Below, piece by piece: positions 36,615 to 47,816 of a stretch of 64,000 bases of DNA. Within the stretch, counting starts at the first letter, position 1; each line of letters begins with the position of its first letter. Under the pieces are notes generated by a model. That model saw only the letters and a list, made by a program, of their open reading frames with translations, was not told where the DNA came from and made no database searches. This DNA is from Ulota crispa (Eukaryota > Streptophyta > Bryopsida > Orthotrichales > Orthotrichaceae): positions 3,596,001-3,660,000 of the forward strand of contig OY987243.1 in assembly GCA_963920765.1 (NCBI GenBank), given 5' to 3'. The position numbers were made by a program, and so were the translations under genes.

Positions 36615-38400
36615 TTAACCCCTAAAGGACCAAGCCCTTTTTTCAGTGAAAGTTACTGAAAATTGCCACTTTTGGGGGAATGAGTAGAAAGGTAGGAAAA
36701 ACAATTAGTTTTGGAAATCCAACCATAAGATCTTGTCCTAGACTATGGGAGGTACTTGTGGGAAAAAAATCAGCTCATTCTAGATATAGAGGAGTGAGAT
36801 AATGACATTTGAAGTGAACAAAAAGTTTTTTTCCCTATCGCACAAAAAATTTAGAAGCCTCTGATTGCCCCTAAATCAAAAAAATTGCTCTACGCAAAGT
36901 TCAGGTTTATTTTTTCCATGTAGAAGACCAAGTTAGGTAAGTGTGGGAGAATTTTCAAATGAATTGGAGGTGTGAATCCTACTTTGTAAAATATTGCAAT
37001 GCCGTAAGACCATGAAATTTGCGTATATACTAGGCAAAATTGGAGGATTTATGTAGAATTTAAAAATCTGAATTACTTTGATCCAAATGGTGAAAACCAG
37101 GGAATCTTAGTCTACTACAACTTGGAAAAAAAAGAAGTCAAAAAACAAATTCACAAAGAGCTAAAAAAAATAAAGCACCAAAGGCAAAAGGAATGGAGAT
37201 ATGGGAGTCTTGTACTTGCCTGTAAACTAAAACTTTTCATTAATAAATCAAATTTGAATGATTCAAAGCTCCCCACATATATGTAAATCTAAAGAACCAA
37301 TTTTAGATTTTTATTTTGAAAAAACAATATTTTTAGAAAAGTTTTTGGTTGCCCAATCTCGCCTGTTTTCAAAAATTCATGCATAATTTCTTCAATAATT
37401 GTCAGAAAGAAGGAAAAATAGATGCCCACGCAAATCTTTGAATTCCCCATCTTCAATGAAAGTTTCAAAAAATCATGCAAAGTAGTTTAGTCATAGGTAC
37501 ATGCCCAAAATCCCATTTGTCCGCCGGATGGATAACTTAACGCATTTTAGATTTGACGTGCGGCATAATATAGAGAGGGGTTTATTCTTTTGAGGTAATA
37601 ATTATAAAATTTACAATTAAGAAAGGGCTCATTCAAATGGCAAAATTGAGTATAAGTAATATAGGTAGGTTTTAAACATGCCTCATTACTTTTTTTTTAC
37701 AAGTAGTTAAGGGACTAGTATCATGGGGTATCCTATGGTCCTCTTGTATTTATGGTGGGTATAGGATATCCGATGTTCCAATGAGGGTGCCAGGTGTTGG
37801 GTGATGAAAAATGAGGGCAACGAATGTGGATGAATGGTTAGGGTCTACTTCACTTTTGGGTCAGGGTTTCTTTGCTTGGTATTAGGGTGCACGTTCCAGC
37901 CTTCCAGGTTTCAGCTTGTTTCATTTGGCTTGTGCGTGATAGGGGATTTCTAATACATACATGTAAATGGAGCTCATTCACATGCTTTGACTCTTAGTTG
38001 ATTTACTCTTGAATTTTTGGAGTGAAGAGGCATTTCTACTTGCATTGTATATTTCCATGAAGGATTTGATTTTTGTTTTGAAATTACTTATGAAAGCATA
38101 GTGCATTCATACCCTATCCCCTAAAGCCTAAATTGTCAAATTACTTAACAATTCAAAATTTTCAATTATAAAGAAGATAGCCTAAGAAAAAGAAATTGCT
38201 TAACCCTTATAAGTAATAATAGTGTCCTAAAATTAACCATTTGACCCAATTATATAATTATAGAGACCCTTTTATTTGGCCCAAGGAACTAAATAGCCCC
38301 CTATAAATTACCCCCTCGCCGCACGTGGGGTATTCAACATACAAAGTGTGATCCACCTGAGATTTGTCCCTTGTAGGGACAATGGTCCTTTAGGGGTTAA
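36615..38400. repeat. TTAA element, family A copy 5, interrupted
   Basis: The left end TTAACCCCTAAAGGACCAAG (36615) and right end GGTCCTTTAGGGGTTAA (38400) belong to one family A copy in minus orientation relative to 16083. Removing the hAT-like insertion and its 8-bp duplication leaves about 939 bp, the usual family length. Confidence 0.75.
37523..38361. mobile_element. hAT-like non-autonomous element, 8-bp duplication
   Basis: ATTTGTCC stands at 37515-37522 and again at 38362-38369, exactly bracketing an 839-bp block absent from other family A copies. The ends GCCGGATGGATAAC and GTGATCCACCTGAG are imperfect inverted repeats. An 8-bp duplication is the hAT signature. Inside, a second inverted pair (ACGTGCGGCATAATATAGAG near 37556 against CGCCGCACGT near 38317) occurs. 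No transposase frame. Confidence 0.6.
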
Positions 38401-38582
38401 ATACATAAAGTAACCAAAACAAAAAAGCTAATAAATGAATTCATCAACCACATGATAGAGAAATATGGATGTTACTTGTTAGAGCATCTCCATTGGTCCA
38501 AACTCACTCAAAGTTTTCCATCTAGTTTGGCGAGGCCTAAAGGCGCTCAATCTCCACCCATGCTCTTTGAAAAGGTGGCCTT

Positions 38583-38906
38583 AGGCCCGGTTCAGACTAG
38601 CGTCTGGCAAAAAAAATTCAAACGTGATTGATTGAAATTTGGCTTTTTTCCGTTGTTGGGTTTAGATTGCGAGTTTATTTGGCACTTTTACATCCATTTT
38701 CACCACCGTGGGGACCACCTTAAATAGCCACGTCAGCGGCCAAGATAGTGAAGATTTGGGGCCTACTCCAAGGGTGGTACCAAACTTGTCCAGCAGAGGC
38801 ACACTCTTGGATGACACGCAATTACACGGAAAAATTTCTATCGGCAGAAACACCAGACGGGGTGACGATTTTCTTGTCTTGGCCGGACGCTAGTTTGAAC
38901 CCGGCC
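38583..38906. repeat. MITE nested in family G
   Basis: GGCCCGGTTCAGACTAGCGT at the left and the inverted CGCTAGTTTGAACCCGGCC at the right are near-perfect terminal repeats with TA at each edge. It splits the sequence GGTGGCCTAACACTC that is continuous in the G copy at 45615-45917. The frames at 38662-38948 lie inside it and are not genes. Confidence 0.65.
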
Positions 38907-38916
38907 TACACTCCAA

Positions 38917-39172
38917 CACACCCCACAAGTAAGCAGTTGACCAGTTGACCACTTATTTAGGGAAGTAGAGAATAAAACTCAGTAAACTTAGGGTAAATAG
39001 TGCATGAATAGTGGCTTGGAGAGTGGCTTGCTAAACTTGCCAAACACACCCCACAAGTAAGCAGTTGACCAGTTGACCACTTATTTAGGGAAGTAGAGAA
39101 TAAAACTCAATAAACTTAGGGTAAATAGTGCATGAATAGTGGCTTGGAGAGTGGCTTGCTAAACTTGCCAAA
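38917..39172. repeat. 128-bp tandem duplication
   Basis: Two head-to-tail copies (38917-39044 and 39045-39172) begin ACACCCCACAAGTAAGCAGT. I see a single clear difference (CTCAGTAAA versus CTCAATAAA). This implies a recent duplication inside the family G element. Confidence 0.85.
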
Positions 39173-39259
39173 TAAGAGAGTTTGAGAGGGGCCTGAGAAG
39201 GGCCTGATTACTTTTCATCCACTTTGAACTAGCCAGGGCCATCGGTGGAGATGCTCTTA

Positions 39260-40640
39260 GCTGGTATGGCACAAAGCAGCGTTCGGGGAGAAATTCCAAC
39301 TTCACCTGCTAAAATCCGGCATTTTTCATTTTTAACCGGATTTTCCCTGGATTGCCCCGGTGTTTTTCTGTATTTATATCGTTTCTAGGTAAATTTGACC
39401 GATATGAGGCTTTTAGCCGGTAATTCCTAACTCACCCGGCTTTTTTACAGTTTTGAACCGGGCAACCGGCTGACAATACACTACAGGCCGGTTCTCCCCG
39501 GACATTCGCTCAAAGTCTCAAACTACCCCTACCCCTAGAGACTGGTCCATGATTCCATGTTGCAACAACCCAGCGGTGGGAAAGGGATCACCGGAAGAGC
39601 CGGATTTCCTAAGTTGGGCAGAGCACCACCGCCACGCTGGCCTTGCAATTCGTTCCAACTTCCTGGCTCACCCTCTCTCGTCTATAAACTGTACGGCCAA
39701 TATCTCGACCACCGCCTGGTACTCCAGATTCTTTTTCGACTCCGAACCCACCCACCCGACCGCCAGTCGCACGCCAGCCCCTGCCCCCGGACATCATCCT
39801 TCCCTCTCCCCGTAGTAGTGCTTTAATTTGTATCAACGACCCGTTTCCGCTCGAGTTCGCCACGAGCTTACGAAATCTGCATCCCGCAGGGATCTGCAGT
39901 TGTATGCATGCCTGCAGTCGGTGCTGATTAAGCTTCACACTGCGCTTCAGGTGCGTCAGTTCTTCGCATCATTCTGTGGCCTGGTCGAGCACTACGAGGT
40001 CTTCGAAATCGACGTGAGACATACGTCGGGTTTCTTTTGGTTGATTGTTGTTTGGTTCGCCTGTAAGCTACCTTGGAGTTTTGTGAAAGGTTGAACGTTC
40101 CAAGTATGGGAGATAATCTAGCACTATATTTGTTCTTTTCTTTTCTGCTCGATCGACCATTTTAGTATGCTTCTCAAGGGTACGGTATCGCGAAACCGTA
40201 CTATGCTCCATGGTTTTCTGCAACCATTGCAGGGAATCTTTTCATTACGTTGAATGCTGCTGAGAATTCTGTGAATTTGCACACCGAATAATTCGTGTGA
40301 TCCCAGTAATAATTGGCGGTATCAGGAAATCCTTGACTGGTAGAGGTTGTAAAAGTACATTTTACTTTCCTGACTGTCTTGCACGTACGTCCTTGAGAGG
40401 CATGGGAACAGCAGCATATTTCTCGAGCGGCAGTATTACAAGTACTCGGTTAGAATTCGAAGAGACGTACCTGACTATCATTACAAATTTTCCCGCCGGA
40501 GAGACTGAGGGAGTTTTGGTAAGTCCATTCGCGTTACCGAAGTTTCAATCTGAAAATGCCAATGGCTGAATTTGCAGATGAGCAGCGTGTAAACAGTGCC
40601 CCAGACTGACAACCACCCAAGCTCTGAAAAACTCACAGCC
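39260..40640 (+). promoter_or_regulatory. upstream region and probable 5' leader of the AZG gene
   Basis: The piece is GC-richer than its surroundings from about 39530 to 40100 and free of recognisable MITEs after 39500. Possible leader intron: donor GGTAAGT at 40519 and acceptor TTTGCAG at 40577 lie just upstream of the start codon. Short frames here (39549-40094, both strands; 40297-40569) match nothing I know. Promoter elements cannot be placed with confidence. At 39283-39500 decayed inverted GGGGAGAA-type ends hint at an old repeat. Confidence 0.35.
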
Positions 40641-42719
40641 ATGGCGAATATCTTCCGACGCGCGGGCAGGGGCTACAGCAAGCATTTGGAGACGCTAAAT
40701 GCGAAGGTGGGCGCGAGCAAGTTTGGCAAGTACTTCAAGCTGGAGGAGCGGAATTCCCACTTCACGCAAGAGCTTCGCGCCGGCACAGCCACGTTCCTGA
40801 CGATGGCCTACATCCTGGCGGTGAACGCGAGCATTCTCACGGACTCAGGAGGCCCTTGTGGAGTGTCGGACTGCATCCCCTTGTGCAGCAACACGATCTT
40901 CCCGGACGCCGCTTCCTGCGCCGCGAATGGCTTCCAGATGCAAGCGCCCACTGAATCATGCAAGTTTACCCCCGTCAACCCAGGCTACCAAGCATGCCTG
41001 ACCATTGTCCGGAGAGACCTCATCATCGCCACGGCCGCGTCCGCGCTCATCGCCTGTTTCATCATGGGCTTTTTCGCCAATCTGCCCCTCGCTTTGGCGC
41101 CCGGCATGGGCACCAACGCCTACTTCGCGTACACCGTTGTGGGCTTCCACGGCTCCGGGAGCATTAAGTACCAGTCGGCGCTGGCGGCCGTACTCATCGA
41201 GGGGATCATCTTTCTGGTCATCGCCGCGCTCGGGTTCCGAACCAAGATTGCCAAGCTCATTCCGCGACCCGTGCGAATCTCGACCTCCGCTGGAATTGGG
41301 CTGTTCCTGGCGTTTATTGGCTTGCAATCGAGTGAAGGCGTGGGTCTGGTTGCGTATGAAGGCTCCACGCTTGTCACTCTCGGCGCTTGCCCCAGAGAAT
41401 ATCGTGTGTCGCTGGCTCCAGTCATCACCGTTAATGGCACCCTGGAGCTCATGCCAGGTGGGGATCCATCCATCTTTCTTTACTGACAGCTTTGGTAATT
41501 TTTACTACACCATGAGCAGCGCAGAGTAGAACTCGCTGTTGCCCAAGTTTCTCACACTCAATTGATGTCAATGACTCTCTCAGGTGGTTCAACATCTTCT
41601 GCCATTATGTGCACGAAAGGTCGCATGGAAGACCCCACTTTCTGGCTTGCAGTTGTTGGTTTCCTCATCATCGCTTATGCTCTGATGAAGAACATCAAGG
41701 GCGCTATGGTCTATGGCATTGTTTTCGTCACCGCTATCTCGTGGTTCCGTCACACAAAGGTGAAAAATTCTCGTCTGTGACATCACTCACTATGATAGTC
41801 ACAATGTTGGCAATGACCTGCAATTTATTAATCCTATTGGTCATGTTCGTTAATACAGCGAGTGCAATGCAGGATTAGCACCGTTGATTTAAGAAAAAAA
41901 TCTGTTTTGACGAATATGACAACGATATATTTGCTAACAGTGGAAAGCGGTATCCATGATGAGCAGGTGACGTTCTTCCCTGAGACCCCGGCAGGAGACG
42001 AAGCTTTCGATTACTTCAAAAAGGTCGTCGGCGTGCACAAGATTCAAAAAACAGCGGGCGTATTAAGCTTCTCTCAGTTCAACGAGGGCGATCTCTGGGT
42101 GGCGCTCTTCACGTTCCTGTACATCGACATCCTCGACACCACCGGAACGCTTTTCTCCATGGCGAAGTTCGCGGGCTTCGTGGACGCGAAGGGCAACTTT
42201 CCGGGCCAGTACTTCGCATTCATGAGTGACGCGACGGCCATCTGCGCCGGCTCCTTGCTCGGGAGTTCTCCAGTCACCACCTTCATCGAGTCGTCGACGG
42301 GGATTCGCGAGGGTGGCCGAACGGGGCTGACGGCCATCACGGTCTCGTTCTACTTTTTCCTGAGCTTGTTTTTCACGCCGCTGCTGGCGTCCATTCCGCC
42401 GTGGGCCGTGGGCCCGGCACTTGTGCTGGTGGGAGTGATGATGATCAAGTCCGTGGTGGAAATCAACTGGGACGACATGCGAGAAGGCGTGCCGGCGTTC
42501 GTCACCATTGTGCTCATGCCCTTGACGTACTCCATTGCGTATGGCTTGATTGGTGGCATCGGCACCTTTATCGCATTGCATCTCTTTGACTGGGGAATGG
42601 CCGGTTACCGGAGGGCTCGCTACGGCAGCAAAGCCGTGAACGCCAACTCGGACAAGTCCCCTCCCCAGCCTGCCAAGTACGAAAATCCGGAGGACGCCGC
42701 TGTAGAAGGCAAAATGTAG
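40641..42719 (+). CDS. AZG1-like: AZG-type adenine/guanine (purine) permease
   Basis: Plasma-membrane symporter of the AzgA/AZG family, which imports adenine and guanine and in plants also cytokinins (family knowledge). Three exons: 40641-41457, 41584-41759 and 41967-42719, with GT..AG introns of 126 and 207 bp, giving 581 aa, the usual plant length. The joins give [12 protein letters not shown] and [14 protein letters not shown]. Conserved segments: [20 protein letters not shown] (about 45-65), [19 protein letters not shown] (about 155), [54 protein letters not shown] and [20 protein letters not shown] Cys-rich loop ([12 protein letters not shown]) follows the first membrane helix, as in plant AZG. 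I chose the ATG at 40641 because it begins MANIFRRAG and sits just before homologous sequence; an in-frame ATG at 40596 would add 15 residues. It looks intact. Exon 3 and exon 1 are GC-rich against AT-rich flanks. Confidence 0.93.
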
Positions 42720-43100
42720 GAATCTGGTCGAGCAGATTGTCTAATTATGCTTGGAAGAGAAGGTCATGATTTGTTTGGAAGCACTACTAGCTAGTATCCA
42801 ATTCTTTCTTAATCTGCACGTTCCAGGTTTGAAGTCTTAGATTGGTTGTAAAGCTGAGCGACATGAACGATGTCGTAGATTAGGTTCTCGATCTTTCGAT
42901 GTAGCATACTGGGGGTACATGTTATCTATTCTATACCACCGTCAATTAGAATGCGAGCCCTGTCATGAAACAGTGTATATTAGATTGTGTACCCCTTGTT
43001 GCGGAATTTGCCTGATCGATTCCGTTGAGGTTAACTTGTTCTTGTAGAATAATATATAAGTCAGTACAAAGCTACTGTCAGTGGCTGTATTTGCAACCTC
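42720..43100 (+). terminator. probable 3' UTR and polyadenylation region of the AZG gene
   Basis: After the TAG at 42717-42719 the sequence is T-rich with short TGTA words. AATAATATATAAG near 43051 could serve as a poly(A) signal. The cleavage site cannot be placed from sequence alone. Confidence 0.3.
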
Positions 43101-44120
43101 AAACTAAATGCACACTCTGGTCATGAACTTGCATGACCTTTCATTTCATGTACTTGCACAATAGTAGATGGGGTTTTGAGGAGGTTAGAGGGAACCTGGA
43201 GCCCTAAAATCAAGGATTAGCTTCAGTGTTTCAGTTGGGCACTCAGGCATCTCATACTGTCACCAATGTGAACAATGTGCGTGGCTACTGTGTGCAAGGT
43301 CCTACTCATATTGCGGGACCATGTCCTCAAGCAGTAATCGGGAAGAACCGGCTATCAATTCGTAATCAGGTGCCGGTTGAAATGGATTAAACATAAAAAG
43401 AAAACCAGCTGAAATTTGAAACTACCGGAAAAAAATCGGCTACACCTTCCAACAAATTCTGATTTTAGTATATTATGCTACTAATTATAGGAAATACCTG
43501 GTGTGCCTGGAAAAACCAGTTGGAATTGTGAAATATCAAGAAATACTAGATTATAACTGGTAAAGCTTGAATTTTTTCCTAACACTGGCCTCAAGGATCT
43601 CTTTGCGTACATTTCTCAAGCAAGAATCTAAGAAGAGCTGGTTGTGGCAACAACATTCCAACTCCTCAATAAAAACATCAATTTCATTTAAATGGCGGTA
43701 TGCTATTACTTTGGTGCGGTTAAGCTTTGGTGCAGTTTAGGCCGCCCGGTTTGAACGGTAACTCTACACCTTCCTTAGATCGTGGACTGGAATTAGACCG
43801 GTGTGAAAACTATATCACAATTCTAACAAATTTGATATTCACAAGCCTGTGTTGTTGTGCCTCTCAACTGTCAAGGTTGGTGAGATTTCATGTTTACAAA
43901 TATGAGTGCTTTTGCATGGCATCTGAAATTCAAAAGAGCATTTACATAACGTTACTATGTAGATGGTGATTTTAGACAAAGTTTATTTGCTAATCTCTAA
44001 ATTGCTAAGGTTCAAAATCTGACGATTGTGAACAATGTTCCTCTAGTCGTTTCCTGTGGGAACATCTCCTGTTGCTGAATTATATAATATGTGATCATTT
44101 GGAGAACTTGCTAGAGAAGT
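43101..44120. other. no gene seen
   Basis: A diffuse segment at about 43340-43590 has repeated ACCGG words (CGGGAAGAACCGGC, GGTGCCGGTTGA) like the decayed repeat at 39283-39500. The plus frame at 43727-43969 has no recognisable domain. Nothing else. Confidence 0.35.
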
Positions 44121-44125
44121 GCTAA

Positions 44126-44438
44126 GAGCATCGCCACCGATGACTCTATCTAATACACTGTCGAAGTGGATGAAAAGTGCTGCGGGCGGCACTCTCAAAA
44201 TATCTTACGATTTCTAGCAAGTTTCTAGCGAGGCCCTTCAAGATACTATTCACCACTATTTATCCTAAGTTTCATGAACTTCATCCTCTATTTTCCTTAA
44301 GTGATCAAATGATTATTCATGGGGCTTGCTGGAGTGCAAGACCACCTTTTTGAAGAACATGGGTGAAGATCAAGGTGTTAGAGGGCCGCCAAAAATAAAT
44401 GAAAAACTTTGAAAGAGTCCAAATCAATGGTGATGCTC
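44126..44438. repeat. PIF/Harbinger-like MITE, family G copy 2
   Basis: The ends GAGCATCGCCACCGATG and CAATGGTGATGCTC with TAA (left) and a decayed CAA (right) bound 313 bp. The interior TGGATGAAAAGTGCTG and GTGATCAAATGATTATTCAT blocks correspond to the copy at 45615-45917. Confidence 0.65.
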
Positions 44439-44557
44439 CAAGACGTAAGGTAGATATACCCAATTTGGAGCATGAACCTAATGTGGGGCATATGTACACA
44501 TGTTGTACATTTCAGATCTCAAATCTAGGCAAATTATAGATAACCTATTTTTTGAAT

Positions 44558-44967
44558 GGGAATTGATATGTGTACCACACCCTTTCAACTATTATACCAC
44601 ACCCTTGGGGTAAATTTTAGATTTCTACCATCAAAAAGCTGAATTTGAGAATTTGGAATTCAGATTTGGACTTAGAGACCATGATTTAGTTTAGAACCAC
44701 AAAAAAAGTTGCAATTCAACAACACCCAATGAAATAGCTTATTTTTTTACAAACAAAAGTAAAAGTATCACTTTTTTCCTAAGGTAAACTTTTTCATTGA
44801 GTGTTGTTCAATTGCAATTTTTTTTATGGCTCCAGACTAAATCATGGTCTCTAAGTCCAAATCTGAATTCCAAATTCTCAAATTCAGCTTTTTGATGATA
44901 GAAATCTAAAATTTTCCCATGGGTGTGGTACAGTAGTTGAAAGGGTGTGATACACATATCAATTCCC
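44558..44967. repeat. palindromic MITE, family M copy 2, 9-bp duplication
   Basis: GGGAATTGATATGTGTACCA at the left and GATACACATATCAATTCCC at the right are inverted, and the arms run nearly to the centre. TTTTTGAAT immediately precedes and immediately follows the element, a 9-bp duplication as made by Mutator-like transposases. Length 410 bp, no frame. Confidence 0.7.
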
Positions 44968-45229
44968 TTTTTGAATCATACAAAATAAGCTATTTATGAC
45001 TAGCCTAGATTTCTGAAGTGTACAACCGATATACATATGCATCACATTAGGATCATGCTACAGATTGGGTATGTCTACCTTAGTCAGTCTCATGACGAAT
45101 ACATTCACATTGCCCCGAGATCAACACAACCAGAATTAGGCCAATTCACATGCAGAGACTTCATTTGGCAAAGGAAATATCTCCGTTATAGCATCTCTTC
45201 GAAGTGAACCGTTTTCTCACTGCGTTTAG

Positions 45230-45600
45230 AGATTTGGTGTGGTTTGGCAGGCGGCATGGTCAACACAAAAAAGGTCACCGCTTGAGGTTATGACCTGAGT
45301 TACTGGGGATTCCAGGCACATGGCCGCAGCACCACACCATGGGTGGATGAAATATCAGAACCCTGCTCCTTCGATGGAAAGAACGTGGAATCACAAAACC
45401 AGCACTTCGGGTAAATCTGGAAGGTTACGATTACCTCTGGAGGTCTGGAGCCCGGCCTTGCGACCCTTGCCTCCTCATTTTGAGATCCTTTTTGGGCGCT
45501 TTTAACCATTCTCCGCAAACTTTGTGATATGCTGGCAGCCTGTGTTTGATCACACACAGGGAGCACAAATGAGTTTAGGGGCTGTTCACACGAGTCCCCC
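45230..45600 (-). other. GC-rich segment, unrecognised frame
   Basis: A minus frame (45566-45300) includes ASISQSLRRMVKSAQKGSQN, with an acceptor-like CAG just upstream and a donor-like AGG/GTCGCA downstream, so it could be one exon or a fragment. The composition differs from the repeats on both sides. I recognise no domain. Confidence 0.25.
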
Positions 45601-45614
45601 CACTGAATTCATAA

Positions 45615-45917
45615 GGGCATCTCCACCGGTGGCTCGGGCACGCTCAAAATGGATGAAAAGTAGCTAGGCCCCTCTCAAACTCTTTTATGTGGCAAGTCTA
45701 GCAAGCCACTCTCCAAGTCACTATTCATGTATTATTCACCCTAAGTTTAATGATTTTCATTCTCTACTTCCTTAAATAAGTGGTCAACTACTTATTTATG
45801 GGGTGTCTTAGAGTGTTAGGCCACCTTTTCAAAGAGCATGGGTGGAGATTGAGAGCCTTCAGGCCTCGCCACACCAAATGGAAAACTTTGAATGAGTTTG
45901 CACCGGTGGAAATGCCC
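45615..45917. repeat. PIF/Harbinger-like MITE, family G copy 3
   Basis: The ends GGGCATCTCCACCGGTGG and CACCGGTGGAAATGCCC are inverted, with TAA at 45612-45614 and 45918-45920. At 303 bp it is the best preserved uninterrupted G copy and the reference for the expanded copy at 38482-39256. Confidence 0.8.
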
Positions 45918-46007
45918 TAAACTCTGATCGGTGGCAAGGCTCAAATTTGGCACTTAGTAGGACTGATGCTTTCATACTGTGCACAAAAGCCCAAATTTTG
46001 GTTTACT

Positions 46008-46591
46008 TTAACCCTTAAAGGACCAACTGTCCCCTTGGGGGCAAATGGATTTTGGGCATGTAGCTACATCTAATCTACATTTTGTGATTTTTTGAAACTT
46101 TGATTGAAGGCGTGGAATTCAAATATCTATGTGGGCATCTTTTTTTTTCTTCATTTTGACATTTGATGAAGAAGTTTAAAATGAATTTCCAAAAATGGGC
46201 GAGATTGGGCAGCCCAAAAACTTCTTTAAAAATTGCATTTAAAAAAAATAAAAATATGAAATAGGTTCTTTAGACTTTTATATACATAGGGGGCTTTGAA
46301 TCATTCAATTTTGATTGATGAGATGAAAGTTATGAGAAATTTTTGTTTGCGGGTAGGTGTGGTTTTGAGAGAAACCACACCTACCCGCAAACAAAAATTT
46401 CTCATAACTTATTCATTTTTAACTTCTTCATTAAACATCAAAATGAAGAAACAATTAGATGCCTATGTAAATCTTTGAATTCCTCATCACCCATAAAATT
46501 TTCAAAAAATCACACAAAGTAGTCTAGCCATAGATACATGCCCAAAATCCCATTTGTCCCCCAAAAGGGGGCTTGGTTCTTTAGGGGTTAA
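46008..46591. repeat. fold-back derivative of TTAA family A (copy 6)
   Basis: TTAACCCTTAAAGGACCAAC at the left and GGTTCTTTAGGGGTTAA at the right bound 584 bp. Unlike other A copies, the right half is an inverted copy of the left half. The centre is a perfect hairpin: 39-bp arms 46327-46365 and 46372-46410 around a 6-base loop. Both subterminal regions carry the GGGCATGTA/TACATGCCC word. Non-coding; the small frame at 46296-46478 arises from the hairpin. Confidence 0.8.
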
Positions 46592-46639
46592 AAGGAAAGA
46601 TGTGTGTATAGATATTTCCTGAATATTCATGCTATCAAA

Positions 46640-47760
46640 TCCCAAATATTCATCACCAATGTTTTTTAATCAACTATCAAGTAAAATCATTAAATTTAAT
46701 TAAAATGATTCACCAAAAATAGGGTTTTGGTTACTAGGAGCTGAAATTTGATATGCTTAATTGGGATTGCATGAGGATCGTATACAAAAAATATGAGGAC
46801 AAAATGCCAATTATATTCTTTGTTATATCAACTTCTTTGAATGTAGAAAAATGGACTTACGTATACTTTCTTTAGGGTACTGTACAGTACAATCCTAGGA
46901 AAGAAGTCTGAATTTTCCTTTTTTGCCTTTCAAATAAACTTGCATAATATACAACATATACAACGTATACAACATAATTGGATTTTTATTTTCTTGCATC
47001 ATTGATATTAAATTCTTATGCTATTTTGATCAATCATACCAAATTTCAATTCCAAAAAAATTGAAACCCCATTTTTGGTGAATTATTTTTGTGATGTTCA
47101 TGGTTTTACATGATAATTGACTAAAAAACATTGGTGATGAATTTTTGAGATTTGATTGCATGAGTATGTAGGTAACATCCACATGCACATCTTTTGTGTG
47201 ACAATGAGTCCCATTCAGTAACAAGCATATGATATTTGAAAAATTCAATGTGAAGTGTGGTATGACCAAACTTTGTAAAATGAACCTTTCTATTTTGAAC
47301 TAGTTTTTGGCAAAGTAAATGTACAAACTTAATCATAGTATGTGAGTTAAATAGTAAAATCTAATTTCCATAGAGAAATATTCATTTTACAAAATTTGGA
47401 CATTGTCACCCAACGATGGAATTTCTAAAAAAGGAATTTGAAACCTTTTTGGAGATGCTTCTAATAAGGAATGTTATATGTATGGATTTTATCTACATAC
47501 CTATGCAATCAAAAATTCATCACCAATGTTTTTAATCAATTATCATGTAAAACCATGAACATCACAAAAAATCATTCACCAAAAATGGGGTTTCAATTTT
47601 TTTGGAATTGAATTTTGGTGTGATTGATCAAAATAGCATAAGAATTTTATATCAATGATGCAAGACAAAAAAATTCCAGTTATGTTCTATATTGTGCAAG
47701 TTGTTTGAATGGCAAAAAAGGAAACTCAAACTTCTTTCCATGGACTACGTAGTACATAGG
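46640..47760. repeat. three-arm inverted/direct repeat array
   Basis: One unit of about 250-270 bp occurs three times: direct at about 46640-46890, inverted at about 46880-47165, and direct at about 47500-47760. Shared words are CATCACCAATGTTTTTAATC, CACCAAAAATGGGGTTTC and TTTTGCCATTCAA-like ends. The last two form a long fold-back with a spacer of about 340 bp. The frames at 47030-47336 are shadows. Confidence 0.6.
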
Positions 47761-47816
47761 AGATAACTCGCAAAAAGAAGAGATACATAACATGTGGGAT
47801 TTAATAGGGAATTGAT

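Larger units (their letters stand above)
38482..39256. repeat. PIF/Harbinger-like MITE, family G copy 1, expanded
   Basis: The ends GAGCATCTCCATTGGTCC and GGAGATGCTC with TTA at 38479-38481 and 39257-39259 mark the element. Other G copies are 303-313 bp; this one is 775 bp because of a nested MITE (38583-38906) and a 128-bp tandem duplication (38917-39172). Non-coding. Confidence 0.7.

Noticed and set aside
39549..39938. Overlapping ORFs on both strands upstream of the AZG gene
   Set aside because: They overlap one another in three frames with no domain; the stretch is better treated as promoter and leader.
41120..41473. Antisense and alternative-frame ORFs across the AZG exons (also 40956-41327, 41005-41529, 42063-42581)
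   Set aside because: They overlap clearly conserved AZG coding sequence, are GC-rich shadows, and encode low-complexity Arg/Pro/Ser sequence.
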